64,000 nt of DNA from positions 96,558-160,557 of the forward strand of contig JADIYM010000015.1 of NCBI GenBank assembly GCA_016705245.1. The letters run 5' to 3'. The notes below the pieces were generated by a model, which was given only the letters and a program-made list of their open reading frames with translations, did not search any database and was not told where the DNA came from. This document shows, piece after piece, positions 45,949 to 54,741 of this stretch. Positions within the stretch are counted from its first letter, which is position 1; each line of letters starts with the position of its first letter. The stretch comes from Blastocatellia bacterium. GTDB lineage: Bacteria; Acidobacteriota; Blastocatellia; UBA7656; JADIYM01. Both the position numbers and the translations under genes were made by a program.

Positions 45949-46162
45949 CTACTTGGCGTTCGAGTTCGCAGGCATCGGCTTGTTGCTGTTGGCAGCAGGC
46001 ATAATTCGAATTCGCCGCCGGCATTTCTGTCGGCTTGTTGACCGGAGCCGTCGTCGGCTTGTTCATGGTGTTCGCGTTGTTCGCCGCCGGCGGAGCTTCG
46101 CCGCAAGCGATCATGCTGCCGGCCACGAGGGTCAGCGCGAGAGCCATCAGAGTCTTCTTCAT
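45949..46162 (-). CDS. Small Asn/Pro/Ala-rich lipoprotein, frameshifted near its C-terminus
   Basis: ATG 46160-46162 is preceded by AGGAGGA. The signal peptide ends in lipobox SMIAC (about residue 20). The mature part is low complexity: PPAANNANTMNKPTTAPVNK, then PTEMPAANSN. In the first frame it runs into Cys/Gln-rich sequence and stops at 45920, whereas one frame over the repeat pattern continues (MPAANSNKPMPANSNAK) to TAG 45949-45951. So the true protein is probably about 70 aa, with an indel near 46000. It may be a short cell-envelope spacer lipoprotein. An 18-bp palindrome lies 36 bp upstream. Confidence 0.65.
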
Positions 46163-46604
46163 CTATCTCCTCCTGAGTTGCCGCTTAAGGGCATTGTGTT
46201 TCATTCGAATGAAACCGGCCTGACCGACCATTTTGCGACCGCGAGTGTGCTTTTGACAGCTGAACCGATGTCGCAGGGGACGAAGCTGACGTGCTGCCGG
46301 GTCCGAAGACCGTTGTCGCCTGCAAGCCGGTACAAGCGCAACTCCCCACAGCATGCCTTCCGCAAACAGGCGCCGGCACCCCTACAGGAGGCCGGCGCCA
46401 GCTTGCCGAAGCGCTTTTGTAGACCAAGTGACGACTCCATTGCAAGACTTTTCTTTTCCGCACCAGGCAACCCGGTGCTGCAAAAATGCACCCTGCTTGT
46501 TGGCCGACACGACCGGGTGTACCATCCGAGCGAAAGCTCACAAGCCCGTGGCGGCCAGTTCTACGGCCCTCGTGCCCACATCCTTCATCGTCCGAGGTAC
46601 CGTC
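46163..46604. other. Intergenic region with a strong hairpin
   Basis: 440 bases between divergent genes. Besides the operator-like palindrome there is a 9-bp stem GGCGCCGGC (46369-46377) with GCCGGCGCC (46391-46399), and an outer GCAAGC/GCTTGC pair (46322-46327, 46401-46406) followed by CGCTTTT. It could be a structured leader or a repeat. Frames on both strands look non-coding. Confidence 0.4.
46198..46215. promoter_or_regulatory. Perfect 18-bp palindrome, candidate operator
   Basis: GTTTCATTCGAATGAAAC is a perfect dyad, 36 bp upstream of the start of the small lipoprotein gene. Its size and symmetry fit a dimeric repressor or activator site. It is AT-rich in a GC-rich background. Confidence 0.5.
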
Positions 46605-47117
46605 ATGAGTTCGAACGATTCGTCCGCATCCGCCCAGCGTATTGCCGGACTCGCACTCCGTGGCGGCTCCGATTCTCACCTCCGGGCCGTCGATGTGGTT
46701 GGCGATCGAACCGAGATCTTCGCGATGAACCCGCAGGACTCGGTTGAAGTGGCGGCGCAGAAGCTCCGGAACTGGCACGTGCGCACGAGCGCGGTCTGCG
46801 ATGACGTCGGCAATGTCGCGGGGATTTTTGGCCAGAGCGACATCGCGAGCCGCGTGGTGGCGGCGGGGCTCGATCCGAAACACGTGGCCGTTCGCGAGGT
46901 GATGACCCGCGAACCGGTGTGCGTCGACGTCGAAACCGACCTGATGACCTGCGTGCGCCTGATGAGGCGACACGGAATTTCTCATCTGGTGCTGACGCGC
47001 ACGAATGCCGAGGGTGAGCAGTACTTCGGGATGATCTCGGCGAACGATGTCCTGGGCGTCGTTGCACGACTCGCTACCGATGACGGTGACGCCTGGTTCC
47101 GGGACCTGGCCGGGTAA
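46605..47117 (+). CDS. CBS-domain pair protein
   Basis: A 170-aa protein. ATG 46605 has GAGG upstream; the longer frame is rejected. Two CBS motifs are present: the first covers FAMNPQDSVEVAAQKLRNWH to AVCDDVGNVAGIFGQSDIAS, the second VREVMTREPVCVDVETDLMT to GMISANDVLGVV. CBS pairs bind adenine nucleotides and usually regulate a partner. No enzyme or channel domain is attached. It is a cytoplasmic energy or nucleotide sensor by family inference. It stands alone and is divergent from the lipoprotein / GT-C run. Confidence 0.87.
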   Translation: MSSNDSSASAQRIAGLALRGGSDSHLRAVDVVGDRTEIFAMNPQDSVEVAAQKLRNWHVRTSAVCDDVGNVAGIFGQSDIASRVVAAGLDPKHVAVREVMTREPVCVDVETDLMTCVRLMRRHGISHLVLTRTNAEGEQYFGMISANDVLGVVARLATDDGDAWFRDLAG

Positions 47118-47198
47118 CTCGCGGGCGGAAGTCTGAGGGAGTGAGCCTCTTTGCTTCTGTCCGCAGGCCTGCTCGCTACCGCTCGCGGTTCTGATGCT

Positions 47199-48122
47199 CT
47201 AGTCGTGATTCGCGGCTTCCGCTGCCTGTCGCTGGATGTCCTTGACCGCCGTCGCGCCCTCACCCACGGCCGCGGCGATCGTCAGAGATGAACCCGAGCG
47301 TACGTCCCCGACGGCATAAAGCCGGTCGGTCGACGTTCGCATCCGCGAATCCACGACGACGTACCCGCGATGATCGAGCTCAACCTGACCCGCCACGAGC
47401 TCCGAATTTGGTTCGACCCCGACACAGACGAACACCCCGGCAACGTCAAGCGACGCGAGCGTGTCGTCAAGGCGAACGCGCACGCGCTCGACACGATCAA
47501 CGCCCTCGATGGCAATGAGCTCTGCAAAGGGGACCACGTCGATCCGGGGATCTCCGTCGACGCGATCGCGAAAATCCCGCCTGGCGCTGTAACGATCGCT
47601 TCGGTGGATCAGCGTCACGTGCTCGCAGACCTCCGAAAGGATGAGCGCCTCCTCGAAGGCCGCGTCGCCTCCACCCACCACGATCACTCGGCAACCGCGA
47701 AACTGCTCGGCAAAACGACTCGCGGACGGACTGACCCCCCGACCAACGAAGACCGCCTCTCCGGGGATTCCGAGGGTCCGTGCCCGAACACCGGTAGCGA
47801 GCACGACGTGACGCGACGTGACGGTCGACTCGCCGATGCGGATGAGCCCTCGCTCGACGTCGACAGCCGACACCGCCGCGCTCGGAAGGATGGTCACGCC
47901 GAGCATCTCTGCGTGCGCGCATATCCGCTCCGCCAGCGCGGCGCCATTTTCGGACGGCAATCCTGCATAGTCGAGCACGCGGTTGTGAACCCGCAGCAAC
48001 TGACCGCCAGGCTCGCGGGCGGCCTCCAGGACCGCATATCGCAGCTTGAGCGTGTGCGCCCAGATGGCGGCACTGATGCCGGCCGGGCCTGCGCCGACTA
48101 TTGCGACGTCGACGTCCATCAC
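47199..48122 (-). CDS. TrxR-fold NAD(P)/FAD oxidoreductase lacking the redox CxxC
   Basis: A 307-aa protein. FAD motif VAIVGAGPAGISAAIWA, NAD(P) motif VIVVGGGDAAFEEALIL and the closing GDVRSGSSLTIAAAVGEGAT match thioredoxin reductases. The place of the CxxC reads GRGVSPSASRFAEQFRG, with no Cys pair. Such proteins include ferredoxin/flavodoxin-NADP reductases of the TrxR-like type and other non-dithiol oxidoreductases. Its ATG overlaps the stop of folE (ATGA), so they are co-translated. It may reduce a flavodoxin- or ferredoxin-like carrier or a pterin. The electron acceptor is unknown. Confidence 0.85.
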   Translation of the reverse strand: MMDVDVAIVGAGPAGISAAIWAHTLKLRYAVLEAAREPGGQLLRVHNRVLDYAGLPSENGAALAERICAHAEMLGVTILPSAAVSAVDVERGLIRIGESTVTSRHVVLATGVRARTLGIPGEAVFVGRGVSPSASRFAEQFRGCRVIVVGGGDAAFEEALILSEVCEHVTLIHRSDRYSARRDFRDRVDGDPRIDVVPFAELIAIEGVDRVERVRVRLDDTLASLDVAGVFVCVGVEPNSELVAGQVELDHRGYVVVDSRMRTSTDRLYAVGDVRSGSSLTIAAAVGEGATAVKDIQRQAAEAANHD

Positions 48123-48700
48123 TCCGAGGCCGCCTGCCGGTTAGCGAGGACTCGATCGAGGAACTCGCGCCTCAACGCGCCTTCAGAGAGAAGTCCGCGT
48201 GCCGCCGTCGACTCGACGGTGCCCGACTTCCTTCCGCCTCGCATCTCCATGCACATCTGTCGCGCCTCGAGCAGGACGATGGCTCCACGGGCGCCAGCCT
48301 CGCGCTCGAGACACTCGGCGATCTGCTCGCCGAGACGCTCCTGAAGCTGCGGACGCCGGGCGAAGTGGTCGAGCACGCGACCGATCGTCCCGATGCCGAC
48401 GACGCCCGTTCCCGGCACGTAGCCGATATGCGCGCGACCGAAGAACGGAAGCAGATGATGCGCGCAGATCGAATGAAACGGCAGGTCGCGGACAATCACG
48501 AGCCCCTGCCCCGACGTCGTGTCCGGAAGCACCGTGATCGGCATCATCGCGGCGAGCCCCGACGTCAGCTCCACCGCCAGCTCGGCCACGCGCTCCGGGG
48601 TTCCGTCGACCTCCCGGTCGACCCCTGGATCGACTCCGAGGAGCTCGAGGATGGCGCGAACATGTCCGGCGATGCGCTGGTTCCGGTCGGCATCGGTCAT
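48119..48700 (-). CDS. folE: GTP cyclohydrolase I
   Basis: A 193-aa protein from ATG 48698-48700 (MTDADRNQRIAGHV); starts further up add unconserved residues. Signature motifs are the zinc Cys and two His in SICAHHLLPFFGRAHIGYVP, VVGIGTIGRVLDHFARR, the Cys in ARQMCMEMRG, and STAARG. It converts GTP to dihydroneopterin triphosphate, which feeds folate or queuosine/biopterin synthesis. QueD, the next enzyme of the queuosine branch, is encoded at 21 kb. It is coupled to the flavoprotein gene. Confidence 0.93.
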   Translation of the reverse strand: MTDADRNQRIAGHVRAILELLGVDPGVDREVDGTPERVAELAVELTSGLAAMMPITVLPDTTSGQGLVIVRDLPFHSICAHHLLPFFGRAHIGYVPGTGVVGIGTIGRVLDHFARRPQLQERLGEQIAECLEREAGARGAIVLLEARQMCMEMRGGRKSGTVESTAARGLLSEGALRREFLDRVLANRQAASE

Positions 48701-49006
48701 CGGCGGCAACGTTATCATCCGCCGGAGCGGTGTGTCAGCCCGGCTGCCTTGCGGGTAGTGTGTCACTTTCGATCAAGGTCCCGGCACGTGGCTTGGTGAA
48801 GGCTGGCTGTTTTTTGCGACTTTGCGTCTTCCTTTGCGCCTTTGCGAGAACTTCTTCGACGGCTTGAAGAGTTTCTCGCAAAGGCGCAAAGGAAGACGCA
48901 AAAGAGCAGCTGAAACGTGAAGGACCGAATCGACGCGAGACGAAGTCTGAGTGACCCACTCCTGCCTTGCGGTCTGGCGCCAGCGTCGTGCAGGCTTGAG
49001 CCCGCG
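48701..49006. other. Intergenic region, divergent promoters and repeat
   Basis: Separates folE (minus) from the HAD gene (plus). Apart from the family C palindrome at 48811-48905, nothing was recognised. Open frames across it follow the repeat and are not credible. Confidence 0.45.
48811..48905. repeat. Palindromic repeat, family C copy 2
   Basis: Arms TTGCGTCTTCCTTTGCGCC and the complement GGCGCAAAGGAAGACGCAAA surround a spacer reading TTCGACGGCTTGAAGAG. That spacer is the reverse complement of the spacer in copy 1 (14493-14590), so the two elements are in opposite orientation. Both copies lie in divergent promoter regions. Confidence 0.8.
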
Positions 49007-49687
49007 ATGACGTCATTCCTCTTCTTCGATGTCGGCGGCACACTCCTGCACTTCTCGCCCTCGCACGCCGAGGCGGTTGGGCGGACGCTTCGCGAGCTCG
49101 GGGTCGACGTATCGCCCGAGCGCGCAACCGAGGCCGTCCGGACCGCGCGACGGTCACACGACGGTCGCCCGAATCCGGTTGATCTCGACGCAAACCGAGT
49201 CTGGTGGCTCGGCCTGTTCGAGCGGATGCTGGCGCAGTTCGGGCTCGATCCGCTCGATCCCATTCGCGATGAGCTCTATGAGCGGCATCGCTCGGGCGAA
49301 TGGCTGCATCCGGCAGACGATACTATTTCGACGCTCGATCGGCTCGCCGGGCGCGGGCATCGCCTGGCCATCATCTCGAACTGGGACGATACCCTCGACG
49401 CGATTCTCGAGCGACGCGACCTCCGTCGGTACTTCGACTTCGTCGTGGCGTCGGCGCAACTCGGCAGCGCCAAACCCGACCGGCGCATCTTCGAAACCGC
49501 GCTTAGGCTCGCCGATGTTCGGCCCGACGCCGCCGTACACGTCGGTGACGAATATGACGCCGACGTCCGAGGTGCGAGGGGAGCGGGGATACGGCCCATC
49601 CTGCTCGTTTCGCACAGGGCAGTTCCCGCTGGAGAATCGGCCGAGACCATCGAGAGTCTAGAAGGTCTTCTCGACATCGTGCGCTGA
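49007..49687 (+). CDS. HAD-superfamily hydrolase
   Basis: A 226-aa protein, ATG 49007. HAD motif I is FFDVGGTLL (nucleophile Asp; the second Asp is replaced by Gly, as in several subfamily IA members), motif II Ser/Thr is in LAIISNWDDTLD, motif III Lys is in GSAKPDRRIFE, and motif IV is HVGDEYDADVRGARGAG. It has a helical cap between motifs I and II. It is a phosphatase-like enzyme (REG-2 / pyrimidine 5'-nucleotidase YjjG-like); the substrate is not predictable. It is monocistronic. Confidence 0.87.
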   Translation: MTSFLFFDVGGTLLHFSPSHAEAVGRTLRELGVDVSPERATEAVRTARRSHDGRPNPVDLDANRVWWLGLFERMLAQFGLDPLDPIRDELYERHRSGEWLHPADDTISTLDRLAGRGHRLAIISNWDDTLDAILERRDLRRYFDFVVASAQLGSAKPDRRIFETALRLADVRPDAAVHVGDEYDADVRGARGAGIRPILLVSHRAVPAGESAETIESLEGLLDIVR

Positions 49688-49815
49688 CGCGCCCGGTCCG
49701 AATTGTCTGCGTGCCGCGCCCGATAACTTCCCCTTTGCCTCTTCTTTGACCCGGCTGGTAGCATAGTTCCTTTTTTAGCCCCAGACACTCAAGCACTTTT
49801 CCGAGGGAGACCCGC

Positions 49816-52067
49816 GTGAAGCAGGATATGAAATTGCGCCTTACCGTTGCACTCGTACTCTTCGTCACACTTGCGGCGCCGGCCGCGCTCGTATCCGCTG
49901 GCACCCTTTACGTCCGGGACCTGTCGTCGGCAGCTGCCGACATCCGGTTCCGTCACTCCGGCTCGCAGGGCGGACAGGGCGCTTTCGAGTACTTCGGCCG
50001 CGAGGTCATCTCGGCCGACTTCAATGCTGACGGCCTGACCGATCTCGCGGTATCGGCCGACAACGATACGGCGACGTCCGACTCTTCGCCCGGGCGCGGA
50101 TTCGTGTACGTCTACTTCGGACGCGGAACCACGCTGGGTGCGGTCGTCGATCCCGCGGAGCGCAATGCCGATTGCCGGATCTATGGCGATCAGTTCTTCG
50201 GTCGATTCGGCACCGAGCTTGCCGTCGGCGATTTCGATGGAGACGGCGTCGATGACCTGGCAGTCAGCCAGATCGAGGGAACGACGGTCTTCCGCGGCGC
50301 GGTATTCGTCATCTCGGGAACGGCGATTCGCGACAACGACGAGCTCCGGATGGACGATTCGAATTCGTATCTCTCGCGAATTCAGGGTCGCCAGGTCGGT
50401 ACGCGAAACAACGGCAAGTATCTCTTTTTCGGCTTCTCGCTCGTCGGCGGCGACTTCAACGGTGACGGCGTCGATGACGTTGCAGCCGGGGGTATCGGAG
50501 GATACGGACTCGACGGTTCCCGCCGTGAGAGCGGAGACGTCGAGGTCTTCCTCGGACGCCGCGACGGCTGGCGGAAGGAAATTCTCGCGGACCTGGCCGG
50601 ATCTGACCTCGTGATCCTCGGGCGCGCCCAGAACATTCACGTCGGCACGGAGCTCGCGGCCGGCGACGTGGACGGTGACGGTCGCGACGAACTGATCACG
50701 ACTGCCTATGGCAGCAACGGACCGGATGGAAACCGCTCTTTCTCGGGCGATCTGCAGATCTACTCGTTCGGTGCTACGTCGCCGATCCAGCTGCCGGCCT
50801 CACCGGGCGCCCAGCCTGCCGGCCTGCTTTGGGATCCCGCGTCGACACGCGAGTCCACGCGCGTCTGGGGCGCCATAGAGGGCTCGCGCCTTGGCACGTC
50901 AGCATCGGATGGCGGCGGTCGCGGGCTCTCTGTCGGAGACTTCGACGGTGACGGTCTCAACGACGTTCTCGTCGGTGCTCCGTTCCACGGTCCGACGTCG
51001 CCCAACTCCAAGAACCCCGGCGCGCTCTTCGTCATCTGGGGCTCACGGACCGTGACCGCAAACGTCACGATCGATCTCGCGACGGAGACGTCGAACGAGC
51101 CCGGCGCTCCGGCGTCTCTGCTGGCGCTCGGTGGCGTTGGCGAATCTCTCGGCGATTCGGTTCGCTTTGCGGACATCAATGGCGACGGGCGCGCCGAGGC
51201 GCTTGCTGGATCGCCCGACGCCCTCGAAGCGAGGGGCTTCGTCTCTGTTTACGGCAGTCGGTCCCGGTCGGGGCAGCCCGAGGGTCCGATGGCCCTGACA
51301 CCTGACGCCATCATTCGCGGCGCCTCGGCTGTCTGGCGAACCGGGGATGATGTTCACTTTCTCGACGCCACGTTCGCCGGCGAGCCGATGATCGCGATCG
51401 GCATCCGCACGGCGGCTACGTGCCGCTCGGCGGTCGCGGATATGCAGGCGAGGTCAACCTCGTGCTGTCGGACCCGATCTCGGCAACGCTGCCGCGGTCA
51501 CCGTCGATTCAGGCGCAGGCTTCGCTGACGATCGCTCCGAGCTCGACGGCCTCGGCGCAAATCGAGGTCATCGCCGGAAGCGGAGCGATCCTGTCGGTGA
51601 CGTCGCCGAACCTTCCGGCCTTCGCGTCCATCCAGACCGCAGATCCTGTGGCGGGACTCTACGTGCTCGTCGTCAATCCAACGGTGGCCGACCGCGGCGT
51701 CTACACGTTGACGATAGTAGCGACCGACACCAGCGGTCAGACGGCCTCACGGAGCATCGTCGTGACTGTCGGGTACACACCGATCGTCACGAACGTGAAG
51801 CTCGTACAGAACGGCTCGTCATTCAAGCTCGTCGTGGACGGAGCGCTCTTCGCCGCGGGCGAAGCCTCGATCACAATCGACGGCGAGCAGGTGACGCCTG
51901 TCAAATACCCGGCGAAGTTTGTTGACCAGGGCGGTGTTACGGCGAGACGGCTGCAGACGAAGTCATCGCGCCTTGCTGCGCTCATCGAGTCCGGCGGTAC
52001 TTCGTTCGTGCGCGTGACGAATCCTCGCGAGGGAATCGTCTCGGCTCCGTTCCCGATTACCCGCTGA
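49816..52067 (+). CDS. Secreted FG-GAP (integrin-like) propeller protein, frameshifted near 51410
   Basis: GTG 49816 follows GAGGGAG. A signal peptide (LTVALVLFVTLAAPAALVSA) is followed by six FG-GAP units with calcium loops: DFNADGLTDLAV, DFDGDGVDDLAV, DFNGDGVDDVAA, DVDGDGRDELIT, DFDGDGLNDVLV and DINGDGRAEALA, as in integrin alpha beta-propellers. After 51410 the frame shifts and the protein continues as a beta-sandwich region (Ig-like, with GVYTLTIVATDTSGQTASRS) to 52067, about 750 aa in all. It is an extracellular adhesion or surface protein by analogy. The indel is inside GYVPLGGRGYAGEV, which resumes the propeller. Confidence 0.8.
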
Positions 52068-52110
52068 CGCGCCCGTCACGGCGTGAGGCCGATCGACTCC
52101 ACGATCCGCT

Positions 52111-53946
52111 TCACGCCGGCTGGCTCTGTGCGCTGACGTCGGGCGGTTGCTCGAGTGAGCGAAGGTACGCGGCCTCGAGTTCCTCGATACGAAAGAGGTC
52201 CAGTCCGCTCGACCGGAGGAAGTTCTCGCGCAGGACGAGGTCGCGCTTGGCGATGATCTCGGGCAGGAGTTTCTGCGTGTAGAAGAACTCCTCCTCGATG
52301 CCAAGCAGCACCGAGTCGAGCAGATTCTGATCGACAGTCGTCGCTATGCCGAACTCGGATCGCAATCGGTTTTCGACGTCGACGCGCAGCGCTTCCTTCT
52401 CGACCTCGGTGAGCGGTTCCTCGTGGATGTTCCCAACGAAGCGCTTGAGCATCCCGTCAATGATCCGATGGCGACGGGCGACGGCATTCGCCTCGCGCAG
52501 CGTATCGGGAATGGAACGGGCGCTCCCTGGATCGCCATCGCTGGCTCGCAGTCCACGCCTGAGTAGTTCTATACGTCGCCGACCATGCATCGAGAGGTAC
52601 TGGTTTCGCTCGAGCGGCGCGATGAAGAGTTCCTCGAACAACCCGGGCTGGAGCTCTTCGAACGCCTGGCGTGATTCGAGCATTTCCTCGAGACGATTCG
52701 GCGAGAGCTCGAAGTCATCGGTAAACCCGATCGAGTTGACGAGCGTCGCCGCGTCGTCGAACAGATCGAAGTAGTTCACGATCTGCTCGAACTGCAGCCG
52801 GAGCTTTCCGGATTTTCCGGCGCGGGACCACTCGTCCGAGGCCAGCGCGGCATCGAGCAGCACGGACTCGAAGCCGACGAAGCGCTGATCCGACGCTTCG
52901 CGCTTGGCCTGCATGAGCTTGATGAGGTCGTCGATCTCGAGATCCCCTCCGACGCAGTCGACGAAGAGTCGATCGAGAATTCGTCGCGCGTCGGCGACGA
53001 ACGGCGGGTCGACCGGCTTCGTCGATCGGTCACCGGTCATCAACAGCGCGTCGAGAAGGTCGAGCAGGGTACGGGGAATCCGATTGCGCGTGGCAAACGC
53101 GCGCAGCAGGTTCAGTTTCGGCAGCAGAGCGAACTGGGGAAGCCGGCCGGCGAGGTGAGCCGTCAATGCATCCTTGTATGCGTCGATGATCCGCTTGTTG
53201 TCCTCCTGTTCGTAAATGACGTCGAGGTGGATGCGCTCCTGCTGATACGGATCCAGCCGATAGTGTCGTGCCAAAAGGTCGAACGTTCGCTGTTCGTCGT
53301 CCCCGATATTGCGGGTCGATGCATACGCCGACGTGAAGCGAGCGTGATACGCCTCGGCGTGCGCATCGATGATCTTGACGAGGAATAGCGTCCAGTTCGG
53401 ATTGCCGCACGCTTCGTGCAGCGCGTGGGCGAGATCGCGTCCGTCGCGGCTCGCAGCGCGCACGTCGTGCCGCTTCAGGAACTTTCCCGCGACTCGCAGG
53501 ATCGTCTCCTGCGCCGTGCGGACATTTGGCGGCAGGTCACCCGTCAGGAAGAAGTAGTAATTGATGAAGGCGTGCCCGGTATTGAAGATCCTCGAGTACG
53601 CCTCGAACCCGGCCGTGTCGTTCGAAAAGGCCAGACGGTCGGCCTCCTCGTGATAACGCGCTCCGTGCATGACGAGCAGGTTGCGGACGTCGCGCCGAAG
53701 CAGGTCCTTCTGCGGAATCTCGACTCCGAACATGTAGGAGCAGAAAGTCCCGCCCGTTCCCGTGTGTCCGACACCGTTCTCGGTCAGCAGGATCTCGCTG
53801 CCGCCGGAGAAGAATCGGTCGTACGATCGCCCGGACTCGACACGACCATCGTAGAGCAGCCGGATGTTGAGGTTCGGACCGATGACCGTCGCGAAATATT
53901 CGTGGCGCTCCGTGATGTGACCGCCAATGTGGACGTCGCGAATCAT
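52111..53946 (-). CDS. Large conserved-looking protein of unknown function (611 aa)
   Basis: A soluble 611-aa protein without signal peptide or membrane segments. It begins MIRDVHIGGHITERHEYF and contains RFFSGGSEILLTENGVGHTG and GTFCSYMFGVEI near residues 45-75; the rest is helical. The opening resembles, from memory, a family of Geobacter-type conserved proteins (TIGR04442), but I cannot confirm this. No catalytic motif is recognised. Its neighbours are a CheY-like regulator (the previous gene on the same strand, 58 bp upstream) and the chemosensory cluster, so a signalling role is possible. Confidence 0.6.
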   Translation of the reverse strand: MIRDVHIGGHITERHEYFATVIGPNLNIRLLYDGRVESGRSYDRFFSGGSEILLTENGVGHTGTGGTFCSYMFGVEIPQKDLLRRDVRNLLVMHGARYHEEADRLAFSNDTAGFEAYSRIFNTGHAFINYYFFLTGDLPPNVRTAQETILRVAGKFLKRHDVRAASRDGRDLAHALHEACGNPNWTLFLVKIIDAHAEAYHARFTSAYASTRNIGDDEQRTFDLLARHYRLDPYQQERIHLDVIYEQEDNKRIIDAYKDALTAHLAGRLPQFALLPKLNLLRAFATRNRIPRTLLDLLDALLMTGDRSTKPVDPPFVADARRILDRLFVDCVGGDLEIDDLIKLMQAKREASDQRFVGFESVLLDAALASDEWSRAGKSGKLRLQFEQIVNYFDLFDDAATLVNSIGFTDDFELSPNRLEEMLESRQAFEELQPGLFEELFIAPLERNQYLSMHGRRRIELLRRGLRASDGDPGSARSIPDTLREANAVARRHRIIDGMLKRFVGNIHEEPLTEVEKEALRVDVENRLRSEFGIATTVDQNLLDSVLLGIEEEFFYTQKLLPEIIAKRDLVLRENFLRSSGLDLFRIEELEAAYLRSLEQPPDVSAQSQPA

Positions 53947-54004
53947 GGAAACGTCGAGCGAGGGGAACCCGCCGGTAGCGGGAGGGCCTGAGTGCGGAAG
54001 GGCC

Positions 54005-54404
54005 TCAGGCGTCGGGCGGGGAGCCTTGACCGAGGATGCGGCCGATCGTCTCGAGCAGTTTCGGCGCCGACACCGGCTTTCAGGTAGGCCGTCGCGCCGA
54101 GTGCCATTCCGCGCGCGACGTCTTCTTCTTCACCTTTCGTGCTGATGATGATCACGGGCAGCGTGGTGTTTTCGAGTTCCGTTCGAACGCGATGCAGGAA
54201 CTCGAGACCGTCCATGTTCGGCATCTTGATGTCGGTAAGGACGAGGTCGTAGTGCGCCATCCGGACCTTTTCGAGCGCCTCGCGACCGTCGGTCGCCTCG
54301 ATGATCTTGAGATGGCTCCCAGAATTGAACTTCCGCAGCGTCAGCGTCAGGAGCTGGCGGATAGTCGCTGAATCGTCAACAACAAGGAAGGTCAGAGAGT
54401 CCAT
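54005..54404 (-). CDS. CheY-like single-domain response regulator, frameshifted near its end
   Basis: ATG 54402-54404. Receiver motifs: acidic pair FLVVDDSATIRQ, phosphoacceptor Asp in LVLTDIKMPNMDGLEF, the Thr/Ser in VIIISTKGEEED, and Lys in AYLK. After AYLK one inserted base diverts the frame; removing it gives KPVSAPKLLETIGRILGQ and a stop at 54005, restoring the conserved K-P and the final helix (about 133 aa). It is phosphorylated by CheA and is a likely output of the adjacent divergent cluster. It is transcribed with the 611-aa gene. Confidence 0.82.
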
Positions 54405-54741
54405 CGTCCTGTCCTCGCATTGCGGTGGTCCAGACTTGCCCTCAGCCAGTCGCGACCGATCGCCGGGAGCAGAATGCGAAACGCGACACAATTGAATGCC
54501 GAATTGTCGCTCAGTCCCCGGCCTGACGCCGTGTCGGAATTCTTGAGTTCTTGCGAGTGAAGCGCGCGACCGTCGCACCGTCAGCGCGATCGGTATAAAG
54601 CGTCGGCAGAATACTTCCCTCGCCTATGTCGCGTCAACCCGTTGTGTCTGCAACGATTGAGCCGGATCGACCGAAGCGGACGGGTTGCGCAGGTCCACGT
54701 GGTTTGGTAATGCTCGATCGCAACTCGTCGGTGGAACCTAC
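54405..54741. promoter_or_regulatory. Divergent promoter region of the chemosensory cluster
   Basis: 337 bases between the CheY-like gene (minus) and cheW (plus). An inverted repeat ACAATT (54488-54493) / AATTGT (54502-54507) with an 8-bp spacer lies here and could bind a regulator. A TATAAA-like hexamer near 54593 may be a -10 element. No coding sequence is supported. Confidence 0.4.

Noticed and set aside
46201..46490. Minus-strand frame in the intergenic region before the CBS gene
   Set aside because: Covers a hairpin and the operator-like palindrome; composition and lack of a start signal argue against a gene.
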